Below are positions 1-12,200 of a stretch of 64,000 nucleotides of DNA, in pieces. The position numbers were made by a program, and so were the translations under genes. The stretch lies in NCBI GenBank assembly GCA_007922195.1, contig ML681964.1, positions 9,839,861 to 9,903,860 of the forward strand, written 5' to 3'. Under the pieces are notes generated by a model that saw nothing but the letters and a program-made list of their open reading frames with translations, ran no database searches and was not told the origin of the DNA. The stretch comes from Podocnemis expansa (lineage: Eukaryota > Chordata > Testudines > Podocnemididae). How positions within the stretch are numbered: position 1 is the first letter of the stretch; the number at the start of each line of letters is the position of its first letter.

Positions 1-2029
1 GGAGAGAAATTTATCTGGACATTTTATAATATAAAGGCAATTTTTTTCTTGCATTCCTTGTTATCTGTGTGTTTTCTAGCTTTATATAAAATAAATATAT
101 GTCTGTCAGATGAAGTTTGCGTTCATAAAAAAGAAATAGTACTTCCATTAAGGAAACGGCTATTCAAATTATACCCTGGGGATTTTCCTGAACTATTATC
201 ATTCTTATATTTGTCAGATGGAAAGCATTCATAGAAAATCCTTTAAAATGGTGCAGAATAGAAACTTTAGAAAATGCAAATAGCTGGCCCCTCTTAAAAA
301 AACTTAAGAGGGAGAGAGGAGGCATGCTCATAAAAGGACCTAACAATTCCTTAACTCCAGGCCTGAACAGTCACCAAAAATAAGATAGACAGCTTGCAAA
401 AACTTACTACCAGCAAGCTTTTAGAAGGCATATTTCATTGCAAGATCACAAGACACTAGATTTCTTTCCTTTTTTTTTTTTTTAAATGTTAAAAATACCA
501 GGCCTGGGTGTAAGGTCGACAAGAGAAGGCAGGGAGTTTTCCCACACTGCAATCTGTTTCAACTCTCCATGCAGTGACTGACAGGCTAGATTAAAGTTTT
601 AGGAGCATTCAAGGGATATTCAATGCCTTCACTGAGCATTCTAGTAATTTAAGAATAACAGCTGCTCTAAAGCCTTTGAGTCCTATTACAAGGTCCTGGA
701 ACACAAAAGCAGGCAACGGTTTCTTGGCACAGAGAAGCCACTCAAACAGAATTTTTCCTTGTATCAAAGAAGTTTTTCTGTCTGCAGTTCAGAGTGAGCT
801 TTGAGATTTAAGAAGGAGATTTTAATTCGACCTCTCCCCCACTCCAATTTCACATTTTCTTTTTCAGCAGCAGGAGGGCAGCAAGGCAGTATTGTACTGC
901 AAATGAAAGCAGGGCAATCTTAAATTAGGCTCTCTGTTAGTCTCAAATTCATAATGATTGCACAACACAGCCTCATACAAACATGGATTTTTTTTTACCT
1001 GTACTACTGAAGGAATTCTATTTTTATCATATTTTACACATTTTGTTATCTTTGTCAGTATCCCAAGCACACCTGCTTTGCACGTGAGGGAAGTGAGGAG
1101 GCTTATAAAATTATTCTGAGTACTCACAGCAAAATAGTAGGTTAAAAATATTCAAATTTGATAAATACAGCTACTTTTTAAACCTGCTCCAGAGAAAACA
1201 ATGGACTAGTCTCATCCCTAGTGTAAATCCATTTACTTCAATGGACTTATACCTGTGATAAAAGGAACATCACATATTTGGAAGTCTACATTATTATCTG
1301 TTCTTCTACAGCACAACCTACATACCAAAGCAGGAAAGAACTCTGATCACTCTAAGATTTAGAATGTCTACATAGAAAGTTCCTACTGCACTCAACTTAA
1401 TAAGGTAGGCACAACAAACAGTTTAAAAACACACAGGAGGCAATGGGGTTTTGTTTGTTTAAACTAAGGGCTGGGGAGAAATAAACAGGGCACATGATTT
1501 GGACAGCCCCATCCCATATGGAAGGATTAGTCAAGAGGATACATATCCTTGTAAATGGGGAGAGTCCAAGTTGGTAAAGTGCCAGTAGTAATGGAAGAGA
1601 AACAGTCAAATGAACAAGCATACCATTCAGTTATGTCACAGGCAGGCAATTTAATACTGGCAAGTGTTTTTATACAAGTGCTAGAAGTCTAAACAAGATG
1701 AGTGACCTTGAGTGTCTGGTTTAAAATGAGGATATTGACATGAAGGACTCACAGAAAGTTGATGGTATGATAATGAACAATGGGATATGGTAACACTAGG
1801 GTACAAAATATATAAGAATGATACAGTAGATTCCACTGGTGGTGTTAGCACCGTAAGTCAAATATAACAAAGTTCTTAACTTAGTCAAACTGTACTGTAG
1901 AATCTCTGTGGATAGACATTTCCTCCGTGAGTAATATGAGAATAACAGTATGAACATAATATTGGCCACTTGAGCACGATGGTGAGTGATTGTGAAATGC
2001 TCTGGGAGACCACTGAGGTTACAAAAACA

Positions 2030-2455
2030 GAAAATCCATTAAAAATGGGGGATTTCAACTATTCTCATATTGGCTGGTACATGTCACCTTAACATGGAAT
2101 GCAGAGATACTCATTGATAGTGTCTAGAAATGTTGATTCTTGGAGCAGCTAGTTCTGGAGCAACAAGACGAAAAGAAATTCTTGATTTAGTCGTAACTAG
2201 AGCACAGGATCAGCTGACAAAACCATTGTGGAGAAGCTTAGTTAATTCTTTCCATCAGTCTTCACTGCAGAGGATGAAATTAAGACTCCCAGACCTGAGC
2301 TATTCTTCTCACGTGAAAAATCTGAGAAGCTACCTCAAATTGAGGTGTCAATAGAGAAGGTATGGGAACAAGTTGATAAATTAAACAGTAATAAATCACC
2401 AAGGCCAGATGATATTCACCCAGAAATTCTGAAGGCAGTGGTGGACCAATGAGAT
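2030..2455 (+). pseudogene. Old CR1-type LINE ORF2 remnant (endonuclease and start of RT)
   Basis: Around 2046-2090 the translation gives MGDFNYSHIGWY, the CR1 endonuclease block usually seen as [10 protein letters not shown]. At 2130-2200 it reads GAASSGATRRKEILDLVVT, the late-endonuclease segment. From about 2250 it shifts frame into the RT N-terminus, with FTAEDEIKTP and later LNSNKSPRPDDIHPEILKAV, where P-D-IHP is diagnostic. The middle is deleted and several frameshifts are present, so this is a long-dead copy, older than the CR1 copies at 3.7 and 47 kb. It probably belongs with the 3' end at 2975-3412. Confidence 0.75.
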
Positions 2456-2974
2456 GGCAGCAGGGTCGGGGGACAGGGAGCATGGGCTGTGTCTTTCATA
2501 TGAAAGATATGAAGGGTGCAGGAAGTTCTGAGGGGTGGCTGGATGGAGCCCAAGGGCAGGCAGGAGGTATCTGTGGGTGACCAGAAGGAGGAACTTCCAC
2601 CCCTTCACTTCTCTATAGCTGGAGCAGTGAGGTCAGCTTGCCTGATAGGGTGAGTTGACACTGGATCTGTTTGGGCTATGGGGCTGGAGCAGATGAGGCA
2701 GAAGGTAAATGCAAGGGGGATGCAGTGGATCCTGGACAGAGTCTAGGGAGTCACCACCATAAGTGCCAGAAAGTCCCCAAGGTACACAAGGAAGAAAACA
2801 ACCTGTTTCCTGCAGATAGACATCCCCCCAGCCCCTAAAGCAGCCTGTGAGGAGGTACTGTCTGGTAAGAGCCAGGGCCCCCTCCTGCCCTGTGTGGTCA
2901 GCCTAGGGAAGTGCGAATGCAAGCATTGACTCCTGGGCACCAGAGTCCCACTAGCGTGGAGGAGATGAATAGGG
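2456..2974. other. Unassigned GC-richer segment between two CR1 pieces
   Basis: About 520 bases separating the old CR1 RT start from its 3' end. It is purine-rich and GC-richer than its surroundings, with no convincing reading frame and no clear terminal inverted repeat. It could be an insertion into the old CR1 or non-repeat sequence. Function unknown. Confidence 0.3.
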
Positions 2975-3412
2975 AAATGTTATTTACCCTTCATGTAACA
3001 CAAGGGGTCACCCAAATAAATCAACAGGCAAAAGGTATAAAATAAACAGAAGGAAGAACTTGATACAACACACAGTCAATCTGTGCAACTCATTGTGACA
3101 GGATGTTCTGAAGACCAAAATTATAATTAGGTTCAAGAAAAAATTAGGTAAGTTCATGGAGGATCAGTTCATCAACGGCTATTAGATATGATGGTCAGGG
3201 ACTCAACCATGCTCTGGGTTTCCCTAAATCTCTAACTGCCAGAAGCTAGGGGTAGATGACAGGGAGTGGATCACTTGATAATTGCTCTTTGAAGTTCATT
3301 CTCTCTGAGGTGTCTGGCATTTGGCACTATCCACTGTCAGAACACAGGATACTGGGCTAGATGCACCATTGGTTTGGCCCACCAAGGGCATTCTTACATT
3401 CTTAAGTTAGTA
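2975..3412 (+). repeat. Old CR1 (L3/CR1-like) 3' end
   Basis: The sequence follows the well-known CR1 3' region: 'caaaaggtataaaataaacagaagg', 'ctctgggtttccctaaatctctaactgccagaagctag', 'gatcacttgataattgctct', 'ggatactgggctagatg', ending in 'cattcttacattctta'. This TTCTTA-type terminus marks an older subfamily than the ATTCTATG-ended copies elsewhere. Same orientation as the fragment at 2030-2455, so one original element is likely. Confidence 0.8.
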
Positions 3413-3560
3413 TTGTGTAATGACTGGAGGACAGAAGTGGGAGTCAGGAGCCTTGGATTCCAATCTGAGATCTCCCTTTCATTTCTTACTGGATCTTACT
3501 CAAATCACTTTTTCTTTTCTCCAGTTCATGTATTAAATAGGACAACATTATTTACTTAGT
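3413..3560 (+). repeat. MIR (CORE-SINE) copy
   Basis: Degraded MIR order can be followed: 'gtgggagtcaggagccttggattcca' (tRNA-like/core side), then 'ctggatcttactcaaatcact' where MIR has the ACCTTGGGCAAGTCACTT core, then 'ttctccagttcatgtattaaatagg' matching the CTCAGTTTCC-CATCTGTAAAATGGG tail. Old and strongly diverged. Confidence 0.6.
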
Positions 3561-3699
3561 CAGTGTGATGTTTTGAGCTTACACTTGGAGCTGACTATAA
3601 AAGTCATTTGAGGCATGCCTTAGAAGTACAAAGAAATATAGTCCAGATCCTCCTCTGTAGGAGGGCAGTTATGTGCAGCTCCACCAGTGGAAAGTGATT

Positions 3700-5156
3700 G
3701 CACTGTGATTGCACAGCCACTAGCCATTATCTTTGAAAACTCTTGGGAAGCAGGGGAGGTCTTGGATGATTGGAAAAGGGCACATATAGTGCCTATCTTC
3801 AAGAAAGGGAAAAAGGAGAACCCTGGGGAACTACAGACCAATCAGCCTCACCTCAACCCCTGGAACAATTATGCAGCAGGTCCTCAAAGAATCCATTCTA
3901 AAACACTTGGAGGAAAATAGAGTGAGCAGGAACAGTTGGCATGGACTCACCAAGGGCAAATTGTGCCTGACCAACCTGATTGCCTTCTGTGATAAGATGA
4001 TGGGATATGTGGATGTGATAATAGCCGTCGATTGATATACCTCGACTTTAGCAAATCTTTTGATAACAGTTTCTCATAGCATTCTTGTCAGCAAGTTAAG
4101 GAAGTATGGTTTTGCTGAATGGACCATAAAGTGGATAGAAAGCTGGCTAGATCATCAGACTCAGCGGGTAGGGATCAACGGCTCAATGTCTAGTTGGCAA
4201 CCAGTAACCAGTGGAGTGCACCAGGGGTCAGTCGTGGGGCCAGTTCTGTTTAACATCTTCATTAATGATGTGGTTGATTGGATAAATTGCATGCTCACTA
4301 TATTCATGGATGACACCAAGCTGGTGGGAATGGTGAACAAGCTGGAGGGCAGGGATAGGTTTCGGGGAGACCTAGACAAATTGGATCTTTGGGCCAATCT
4401 CATGAGGTTCAGGAAGGACAAGTGCAAAATCCTGCACTTAGGACAGAAAAATCCCATGTACTACTACAGTCTGGGGACCAATTGGCTAAGTAGTAGCACT
4501 GTAGAAAAGGACCTGGGGGTTATGGTGGATGGCAAGCTGCATATGAATCAACAGTGTTCTCATGTTGCCAAAAACTCCAATGGCATATTGGGCTGCATCA
4601 GTAGGAGTGTTGCCAGCAGATCGAGGGATTTGATTATTCCTCTCTATTCAGCACTGTGTCCAGTTTGGGGCTCCAAACTACAGAAAGGATGTTGAAAGGC
4701 TCCACTGGAGGGTAATGAAAATGATTAGGGGGTTGGGGCACATGACTTACAAACAGAGACTGAAAGAACTAAGCTTCTTTAGTCTGCAGAAGAGAAGACT
4801 GGGGGGAGAGGGGGATTTGATAGCAACCTTCAACTACCTGAAGGGGTGCTCCAAAGAGGAAGGAGCTAGACTGTTCTCAGTAGTAACAGAGGACAAAACA
4901 AGGAGCAATGGTTTCAAGCTGCAGCTGGGGTGGTTGAGATTGGATAACAGGAAAAACTTTCCCACTAGGAGGGTGGTGAAGCATTGGAATGGATTACCTA
5001 GGGAAGTGACGGAATCTCCAGCTTTGGAAACATTTAAGGCCAGGTTAGACAAAACCCTGGCTGAGATGATTTAGAGAGGGTGGTCCTGCTTTTAGCAAGG
5101 GATTGGACTAGATGACCTCATGAAGTCCCTTTGAACCCTGTGAGTCTATGATTCTA
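3700..5156 (+). pseudogene. CR1 LINE, 5'-truncated ORF2 (RT) with 3' end
   Basis: A 5'-truncated CR1 retaining the RT from the block before VPIFKKGKK onward. Visible blocks are [67 protein letters not shown] (the usual FADD catalytic box, with A to M), [12 protein letters not shown], and the C-terminal [14 protein letters not shown]. Several frameshifts break it (around 3830, 4030-4060, 4690-4715). The 3' UTR reads 'ggattggactagatgacctc' and ends 'gtctatgattcta'. Same subfamily as the inverted copy at 39026-40320 (shared HLMRLRKDKC-like block); distinct from the younger CR1 at 47-51 kb. Non-functional. Confidence 0.93.
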
Positions 5157-8078
5157 AGGCTGACCTAAAGACACACTGTCTGACCATTGGAGGATCATCT
5201 CTGTATGAAGAAGACTCCTCAGCTGTGTGGCAACTCTTGCACCAGCCCTCACCCCTGCATGACTGGGAAGAAAGGAACATGGCTGGAGCATCCATACGGT
5301 ACACAGTTGCCATGAGAAGCCCTTGAGGCCGTTAGCCCATGATGCAGAAAGCTGTTGTAACTTCTACTGGGGAACCAGATCGGGGTAGAGATGGCCCTCA
5401 ATTGTGTAGGGGGCAGGAACTAGCATAGAGCCACTCTGATAACATTTTACCTTTGTGGTGTTTTACCTGCTCATAGCTGAGTATTGGGCCCCAAATATAT
5501 AATTAACTGCAAAATTAGCTAGTTGCTGAATAATTCTCATCCACTCCCAAAGTACAAATACCCACCACTAATTTGAAGTGATAGTTTGCTTTCTGAATAT
5601 CAGCATATACTCCTGTATCTCAGAAATTATCTGAGTCTGTTTAGATGCACTTCAAAGTGGCACTCAACTTAATTGTAATGAGTTTAATGAGCTGTATTGC
5701 TTTCTTTTTCTCATAGCAGCAGCTCTAATATTTTTTGGCATTATCATTATATCAGTGTTCTAGTCCCAGATAAAAACAAGGCAAACTAAAATTACTTAAT
5801 TCAAATAAATATTTTATGGAAAATCATCTCCTCAGAGTGAAAGGTAAAACAAAAAAAGCCTTCTTTCAAATACAGATCTATTCTGAAAGGCAACAAGTGA
5901 AAAGGTGCCATTTTTATGTAACTACTACACTTCTGGCACCAAAGCCTGAAGACTAGTCTTTCTGTAGGGCATGCAGCCCTGGAAGTAGGGAGCTAAGGTG
6001 ACTAAGTCACCATTATGCCCTTTCATCCTTGAAGCATCCAGGCTGGTCTCCAGCCAGAGCTTAGGTTGAATGCAGGACTGGCTGAAAGTTATGTTGGCTG
6101 GAAACAGGAGCTAGGAATCTGCTGGACATAGCAACCCTGTGCTATTAAGTGATTCCCCTGAACTGTGAGGATGCACAAGCAGCAGGTTAAGCTGGCATTT
6201 CAGTTGGTTTTTCAGTACTAGAGGTGCACAAGCAGTCAGATTTGGGTCCAAGATCTGGCCTCTTCTCTGTATTCAAAATCATTTGTATTGATTTTCACAT
6301 CATGGCTACTAGCTGAACTGTGTCATAGACCCCTTTTAGTCCCTCTCAAGTGCACCCCTGAGGTGACAGACCTGGATTCCTGCCACACTGACAACAAAGA
6401 CCCAGTTCAGCTTTGTCACATTAATAGTTTTCCCTCAGGAGCCTTTGACGGCATACTTTGCAGTGACACAAATAGCATCTTCAAAATAAAGCATTATTTA
6501 TTAATTCCTGAAAAGTACAGTGCATTTAGGAAAATAGGTTAACACAGTAAAATGTCTACATACATCTGTATGACTTACACCTCTGTCACTTCCCCCCAGT
6601 CCAGCTAACTCCCTCTCTGGCAGGGAGAGCAAGTTGCCTCAGCTGCAATTTCTACCTTACTTCTTTGGCATAACTTTGTAGCTCATCTCCTATTCACAGA
6701 TACAGACTGGGCAGCCTTCTCCAACTCACCCACACCCCTTCTAGGGTTTTTGAGGGTTTAGAGTCTCTTTTATAACTTATTTGAACCTTGAGAACAGTAA
6801 GCTATTCTTGCCTGCACAGAGCCAGACAGGTAATTTCTTCCCCATTGATGGCCCAGCTATTCTTTCCTCAAGGATTCTTATTTTTGCCAGTCATTTCCCG
6901 TGGGTTTCTCCCTTAACAGCTTTTTTTGATTTAATTCCTGGCAGTCAAGCAAGTTAATAACAAAATAACTTGAGTGGCATATAATATTTGTAAGAATAAT
7001 ATACATAACAGACTCATTATCTACTTTTAGTGAAAAAAATATTTTACTGCTTTTTACTTCTGCTAGCAATGCAAAACCTGTAAGGAGAGGGAGCTGAAGT
7101 CTATTCTTTCTTGTTTGCCAAATTCCCATCTGCAAAACTTTTACAAACACGTAGACAATAATGAGGCTACATGTGTGTCATTCAAGATGTAGGTGGAAAA
7201 CAACATACAACACAAGGTGGAAGTTCTCCTGCAGATAGGTCATTATCACAGTTAATGGTGAGCAAGAACATAAGACCCCAGCTTGCATCTAAAAATCCTA
7301 GTTTCAGTTTACAAGGCTAGCAATCAGGGGAAAAAATGTATTTCTTTTGGAAAATGAAAGTACCTGATCCAGAAGGCACTGAGAGACAACTATAAAAATC
7401 CAGATTTTACTGTTTAGGAAGTAAAGTCACACTAAGAAATTGTGGTATGTTATCTGCATATATTCACCAATCACATCCATTTACACAAATGGAGTTTAAC
7501 TTTGCTCCACAGCAAGGCAGCAAAAAAAGCAGCAGCAAAAGCAGGCTCTGACGTGGAAAAAAAAATTTCCAACATATTGTCAAGATTGTAGTGCTTGTGG
7601 GCAATGGTTTTTAAGATTTGTGAAAAATTGAAATTGAAGAAAAAAAAATCCTGTTCCAAATAAGAACCCCACCTAACAAAATAAAAATCTCAAATGTTCA
7701 TGAGAGGAATCTAAAAAAATCTAAATGTGGTTTTAATTTAAGCTATTCATTATTAAAAACAAAATATAATTAGTTAAAATTTTTAAACAAAATATTATTT
7801 TGAACTTGAAAACCATAATTTTTCATACTGAAAATGTCAAAATTACATGTTCTGTGACTTTCAAAGCTTTTCTTTTCTATTTTTTTAAGAAACGTTTTTG
7901 TCAAAAGTAGCCCCACATTTCCACAAAAAAAGTTGATTTTGATGAATCAGCATTTTCCAATGAAATTTTTTTTTTGTGGAAATGTTTCCAAGAGCATTAC
8001 TTAATTGTGCTCATTAGACTTAGCCTGAGGAGAGTGGCAATCTGAAGGGACAGGATAATATGGCAAACATCATGAGCT
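5157..8078. other. No gene seen (intronic)
   Basis: About 2.9 kb of ordinary AT-rich intronic DNA. I see no coding exon, no RNA gene and no repeat I can name. The last 500 bases are dominated by A- and T-runs. Confidence 0.5.
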
Positions 8079-8086
8079 CTCTAGAT

Positions 8087-8670
8087 CAGTGGTTCTCTTA
8101 CCACACAGTGGCAAGTATGTCACAGAGAACCAGTCATATGGCTGGATTCAGCCCGGGCTGGGTGCAGGGGGGGATTACTGCATGGGTCAATGGGGCCCAT
8201 GCCCAGGGACTCACCACAGTGTGGGGGCCCCTCTGCTCTGCCAGCAGCCTGACACTAGGGAAAGGAGTGGAGCAGGCAAGCCCAGTGGCAGGGATCTGAG
8301 CTCCCACCCTACCCCTGGGTCAGCTGTGGCCTGGACAGTTAGCCCCCGGGGCTGCTGGGGACAACTTGCGCATGTTCAATATGCCTCTGGCATGGCCACT
8401 TAGGCCACCCCAGAAGCCTCGCTGCACATGCCAGTTGGCTCCTTCACCACCAGAGGCCAACTGGCCAGGTTACAGCTGGCCTGGCCCTAGCCCAGCCCAC
8501 CCCCCTAGCACTGGCCTGTGGGTGGGGGGGAAGGCCCAATGGTGAGGGAGGCCCATAGGCCTTGCAACCCCTGATCCTCCACTGGATGGGTGGGTTGGTG
8601 TGTCCTGTAGGGTCACGATATGCTGCCGGCACCAGGTGTGTCATGACCCACAAAAGCTTGAGAACCACTG
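8087..8670. mobile_element. hAT-type MITE with 8-bp target duplication
   Basis: Terminal inverted repeats CAGTGGTTCTC...GAGAACCACTG bound a 584-bp element. It is flanked by a perfect 8-bp duplication, ctctagat, at 8079-8086 and 8671-8678. An 8-bp TSD with CA-GTG ends is the hAT signature. The interior is GC-rich (8140-8600) and has no transposase. The short reading frames inside are composition artefacts. Confidence 0.93.
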
Positions 8671-8678
8671 CTCTAGAT

Positions 8679-10989
8679 CATACAGGGAGCATGCCTGATA
8701 CTACACACCTTAATGACTGAAGCTTATTTCTTCTTGTGTACAAACCCTGCTCTTTACATGATGTTTTGGGGCATCTGATTTTAGGCACAAATATGTGGTA
8801 AGGGGAACCGGGATGGAGAAGCCCCTGTGTTGCTCAGACTTCCCAGGAATGACATGTATTCAATAGTTTGATGATAAGCTGGTCTACAGTAACCACAGAT
8901 GTTGTTATGAAGCTAAAATTATGACTATCATGAAAGTTCTCGGTATCTAATGGACATAAACATAGAAATTGTTTTTCTGAGGGTGCACATTATACACAAA
9001 CGTTATAGATTTTCTGTTTTTTCACAATGTATTTCATGATAGGTGTAAGTTGTTACAATATTAAAACTGAGAGACATTATATGAATGAGTTTTCAAAGTT
9101 CAGTGCAAAAGGAAGCATGTTTTCCAATGTTTTCTAGAATCTTTTTCTGCACTGGTGCCCAGAATTAGAATTAATTCTCCTCTGGATTAAAGATGCATTG
9201 GTGGATTAGTCTATCATTGATGACAACAAAATATATCCTTCCCAAAGGCTTAAAATAAAAGGAGGTCTGTTGTTAACTACAGACCACATTGTGTATCAAA
9301 AATGCACAAAAATATTAACACAGATTATTACCACCTTTGAAGTCAAAATAGTTTATGTAACATCCTCTGTTTAATACTGAATATCACTCCCAAAAATAAA
9401 ATGTATAAAATCTATACTCATACTTAAAACACACAGGACCAGATCTTGTAAAAAGTTACACATTAAGTACCATTACTTAACCTATCAGTATCACTGGTAC
9501 TACTACGTTGCTCAGGTGAGTAATCTTACTCACTTGCTAAAGAGCTCACATATTTGGGACCAGAGCTTGCTCTAAACTTTACAAAACCGCATTGTGCTGT
9601 TTTTATATGGAAAAAAAAAAAGCTGTCTCATGAAACTACAACAGGAATATGTGCTTTGCAAATTAATTTTAGATTAAAAAAAAACTAGATCACATCAATA
9701 CATCAGAGTGAAAGAATTTTTTTTTTGCAGTTTTAAAAATCACATCATGTTTATGGATTTGTTCTACATCATCATTCTTCAAGAAAAGATTGTTTTAATA
9801 GATTTTGTAATTTGTTTTAATTAATGTATTGAATATAAAATGTAAGATCTACCTTCAAAAATTAAGAGTCATATGCTGCCCTCTTTATACCAGAGAGTAC
9901 CATTCTCCACAGGGAGTCCCATCCCAGTGAGACCCATTGAGTAACACAAAGACAAGTATAAGACTTTCCACTTGTGAATTTTCAGGAGCATTTAAAGGCA
10001 GAAAATATATTTACCCATGGTAATCTCTTCTACATAATGCCTGTTTATCAGGTATCGAAGCCAAGCCTAGAAGCCTTATTTAATGGCAAAACTTCCACTG
10101 AAACTAATGAGAATGTTTCTTAATGGACACATCAAGAAGATGTTTCTCCTTACACCCTTGGAAAAATACCATGAGAGAAAGTGCATTAATTGCTAATATT
10201 AAGCAGAAGTTGTACTTAGTCATAAGATTCAACTAAACCAGTATATGCCCCAAATGCTACCATGTCACTCTGAACACAAACAATAAAATTATTCTTACAG
10301 CAATGTTTAAATAATTAAAAGCCTATATAACCACCTTATCCAATTTGATCCTCCCAAAATAAACCATTTAGGAAATTTAGTAGATTTCCCACATATTGTG
10401 TTCAGTCTTTTGAACTGGAAGCCATTGTAGGGAGTTTCTAAGCACACAGTCAAGGTGAATTATATTCCTAACCGAGTGACCGTATCATCTACAAAAATAT
10501 TAGGACATTAAATCTGCAAGCACTAGCCTCAATAAGTAACACCTGGATAGTTGCTTATAAGCTCTCTGGGGAAAAAGAAAGGGCCCTAGACTATTGGTGT
10601 ATATACACCCACAAAACAGATATAGCTCATAAAGGTACATCTACTCCAAGAGTTACTTGATAATAAAATACAGCTTTAAAGCACCCTTAATCATATTTCT
10701 AATTTTCTCTCAGACTAGAAGCAGTAGTAATGTGACTTGGGTTCCCTGCAGTTGATCTGTGTGTCTCTGGCTCTTGCTATTTTCCAACTTACTGCTGTAG
10801 TAATTGAGCTCAGTTCTCTTCAGCTCACACTAACACCAAAAGAATAATAAAAAAAAGACTCCCACGCACACAAAATTAAACCTGTATGAAGATCAAAATG
10901 TTTGCCAGAAAAAAAAAATGGAAGGCTAAGTGAAGTTACAGATTTTATTTTCACTCAGATGCGAAGCTTCTCAGATCCCACCCCAAAGC
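8679..10989. other. No gene seen (intronic)
   Basis: AT-rich intronic sequence up to the CpG island edge. No exon, repeat family or RNA gene recognised. Confidence 0.5.
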
Positions 10990-11570
10990 TTTGCAACGGC
11001 CGAAGTTTTCTCCCGCTGCTGTGCCTTGGACCCCCAATGAAGGGAAACATCCCAGCGGTGCAGAGAGCCCCTGCTCCGTCAGCTAGAGGCCCCCAGTCGC
11101 GAATTAGCCCCGGCACCTGCACAAACGCCGCCGACGCCTGCGGCACAGCGCAAGGGAGCCGGGGCGTGCGGGGAGGCTGCAAACCGGGAACAGCTGGAGT
11201 GGGAGCGGCGGGACCTGTCCAGGGTCCTGAAATCAGCGCAACTCCTGTCCCGCCGTGACAAAACCCCCTGCAGAGCCCGCAGCACCCCCCGGCCCGCTGC
11301 CACAGACCCCGATTTCCACGCGTTAAGCCCATTGGAGAGATTTGACATAAAACCCAAACAACTTGAAGCCGGGGCGGAGAGGGAAGCCCCCCGACTTCCA
11401 GGCGGGAGCCGCCCCCGCCGGCTTGCCCAAAGCCGTGGCACGCATCAGCCCGGGCGCACAACTTTTCTCCAGGGAAGGGCCGGGAATAAGTCTGCAAGTT
11501 GCAAGACGCCTCCCGCCACTGGCGAGCTGCCCGCAGCAGCCAAAGGACCCCTCCGCCGCCCGGGCCCCCG

Positions 11571-11576
11571 ACTCAC
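11571..11576 (-). other. KCNH8: Splice donor of exon 1 (GTGAGT)
   Basis: The plus strand reads actcac, so the minus strand gives C|GTGAGT, a consensus U1 donor. It splits the next codon after its first base (C|..), matching the ELK-family protein, where residue 26 is His (CAY) before Ser-Asn-Phe. Confidence 0.9.
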
Positions 11577-11652
11577 GCGTGCCGTCGAAGCGGGTGGCGA
11601 TGGTGTCGAGGAAGGTATTCTGCGGTGCCAGCAACCCTTTCATGACCGGCAT
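11577..11652 (-). CDS. KCNH8: First coding exon of an ELK-type K+ channel (KCNH8-like)
   Basis: The minus strand encodes [20 protein letters not shown] then RFDGT: 25 codons plus the first base of codon 26, followed by a GTGAGT donor. This is the N-terminal (PAS-cap) segment that begins ether-a-go-go/ELK voltage-gated potassium channels. In the full protein it precedes the PAS domain, six membrane segments with a GFG filter, and the cyclic-nucleotide-binding homology domain, none of which is in this window. The start is supported by A at -3 and by agreement with the family's exact N-terminus. KCNH4 and KCNH8 are identical over these residues. I prefer KCNH8 because no exon 2 follows within 11.5 kb and a desert lies upstream, as expected between SATB1 and KCNH8; KCNH4 is a compact gene. 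ELK family: near certain; paralogue: inferred. Partial. Confidence 0.93.
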
Positions 11653-11910
11653 CTTTCCAGCGCGGTGCGAAATTCTCCATCAAACTTTGCCCGGGCGGAG
11701 GGAGGCTTGCAAAGAAAGTGCGAAGGGCGGGGGAGGAACCGGGAGGCGCGGGGCTGGGCGCGCGCGCGCCACTTCGCTCTACCCCGGCACGCGCCCCCCC
11801 CCCCCTCGGCCAGCTGGCGCGCGCCAGAGCCCCGCCGCTCCGCCTTCCGCCCGCCGCCGGAGCTGCCCGGCTCCCTCCGCCCGCCCGCCGCCGCGAGCTC
11901 CACTCGCCCT

Positions 11911-11918
11911 GATTGGCT
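11911..11918 (-). promoter_or_regulatory. KCNH8: CCAAT box
   Basis: Plus-strand gattggct is AGCCAATC on the coding strand, a full NF-Y-type CCAAT core about 260 bases upstream of the ATG inside the CpG island. Confidence 0.6.
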
Positions 11919-11934
11919 GGCGAGGGAAACCTGA

Positions 11935-11949
11935 GGGGGCGGGGGGTGG
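11935..11949. promoter_or_regulatory. KCNH8: GC box (SP/KLF-type)
   Basis: The run gggggcggggggtgg contains the GGGCGG core. It lies about 20 bases upstream of the CCAAT box relative to the minus-strand gene. Confidence 0.5.
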
Positions 11950-12200
11950 AATGTGCGAGCGCGCGGGAAGGAGGCTCCTCGCGCGCGGCGTGGGAGCCGC
12001 ACCCCCGTGGTGAGGGGAGGGGCTGGTCGTCCTCCAGGCGCGGGCGCAGCCTGTTTTGGCGGGATCCTTCCCCACCCCGCGGCTGGAGGCGGGAGCCGGC
12101 GGCAGCAGAGAGGAAAAAGCGGGCTGGGGGCAAGCGAGGATGCCCCGGCAGTTAGGGTTGCAATGGGTGGCGACAGCGCAGGCTGAGTGTGTGGGGTCTC

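Larger units (their letters stand above)
1..11570 (-). other. KCNH8: Part of intron 1 of the KCNH8-like gene
   Basis: Everything downstream (minus strand) of the exon 1 donor lies here. I looked for the next ELK-family exon, which continues the N-terminal cap into the PAS domain, and found no reading frame resembling it, so intron 1 runs past the left edge. AT-rich DNA with the repeats listed separately. Stretches 1-2029, 5157-8078 and 8679-10989 show no gene. They contain homopurine or homopyrimidine runs and short decayed palindromes; 1205-1275, for example, resembles the sauropsid repeat with 'acttcaatgga'. Region 7560-7990 is unusually A/T-homopolymer-rich and may be an old repeat. Intron status is inferred from the exon; the absence of exon 2 is a reading by eye. 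Confidence 0.7.
10990..12200 (-). promoter_or_regulatory. KCNH8: CpG island / promoter region of the KCNH8-like gene
   Basis: An abrupt change from AT-rich flanks to GC-rich, CpG-dense DNA, densest at about 11,400-12,100. It straddles the first coding exon and extends about 550 bases upstream of the ATG (higher coordinates on this minus-strand gene). An inverted CCAAT box (11911-11918) and a GC box (about 11935-11949) lie 260-300 bases upstream of the ATG. No TATA box is evident, as usual for island promoters. The transcription start is probably between about 11660 and 11900 but cannot be fixed. Long open frames on both strands here reflect low stop-codon density in GC-rich DNA. Confidence 0.85.

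Noticed and set aside
11577..11652. KCNH4, or an ERG/EAG paralogue, instead of KCNH8
   Set aside because: EAG and ERG N-termini differ from [18 protein letters not shown]4 is identical here but is a compact gene, whereas no exon 2 is found within 11.5 kb. Not excluded absolutely.
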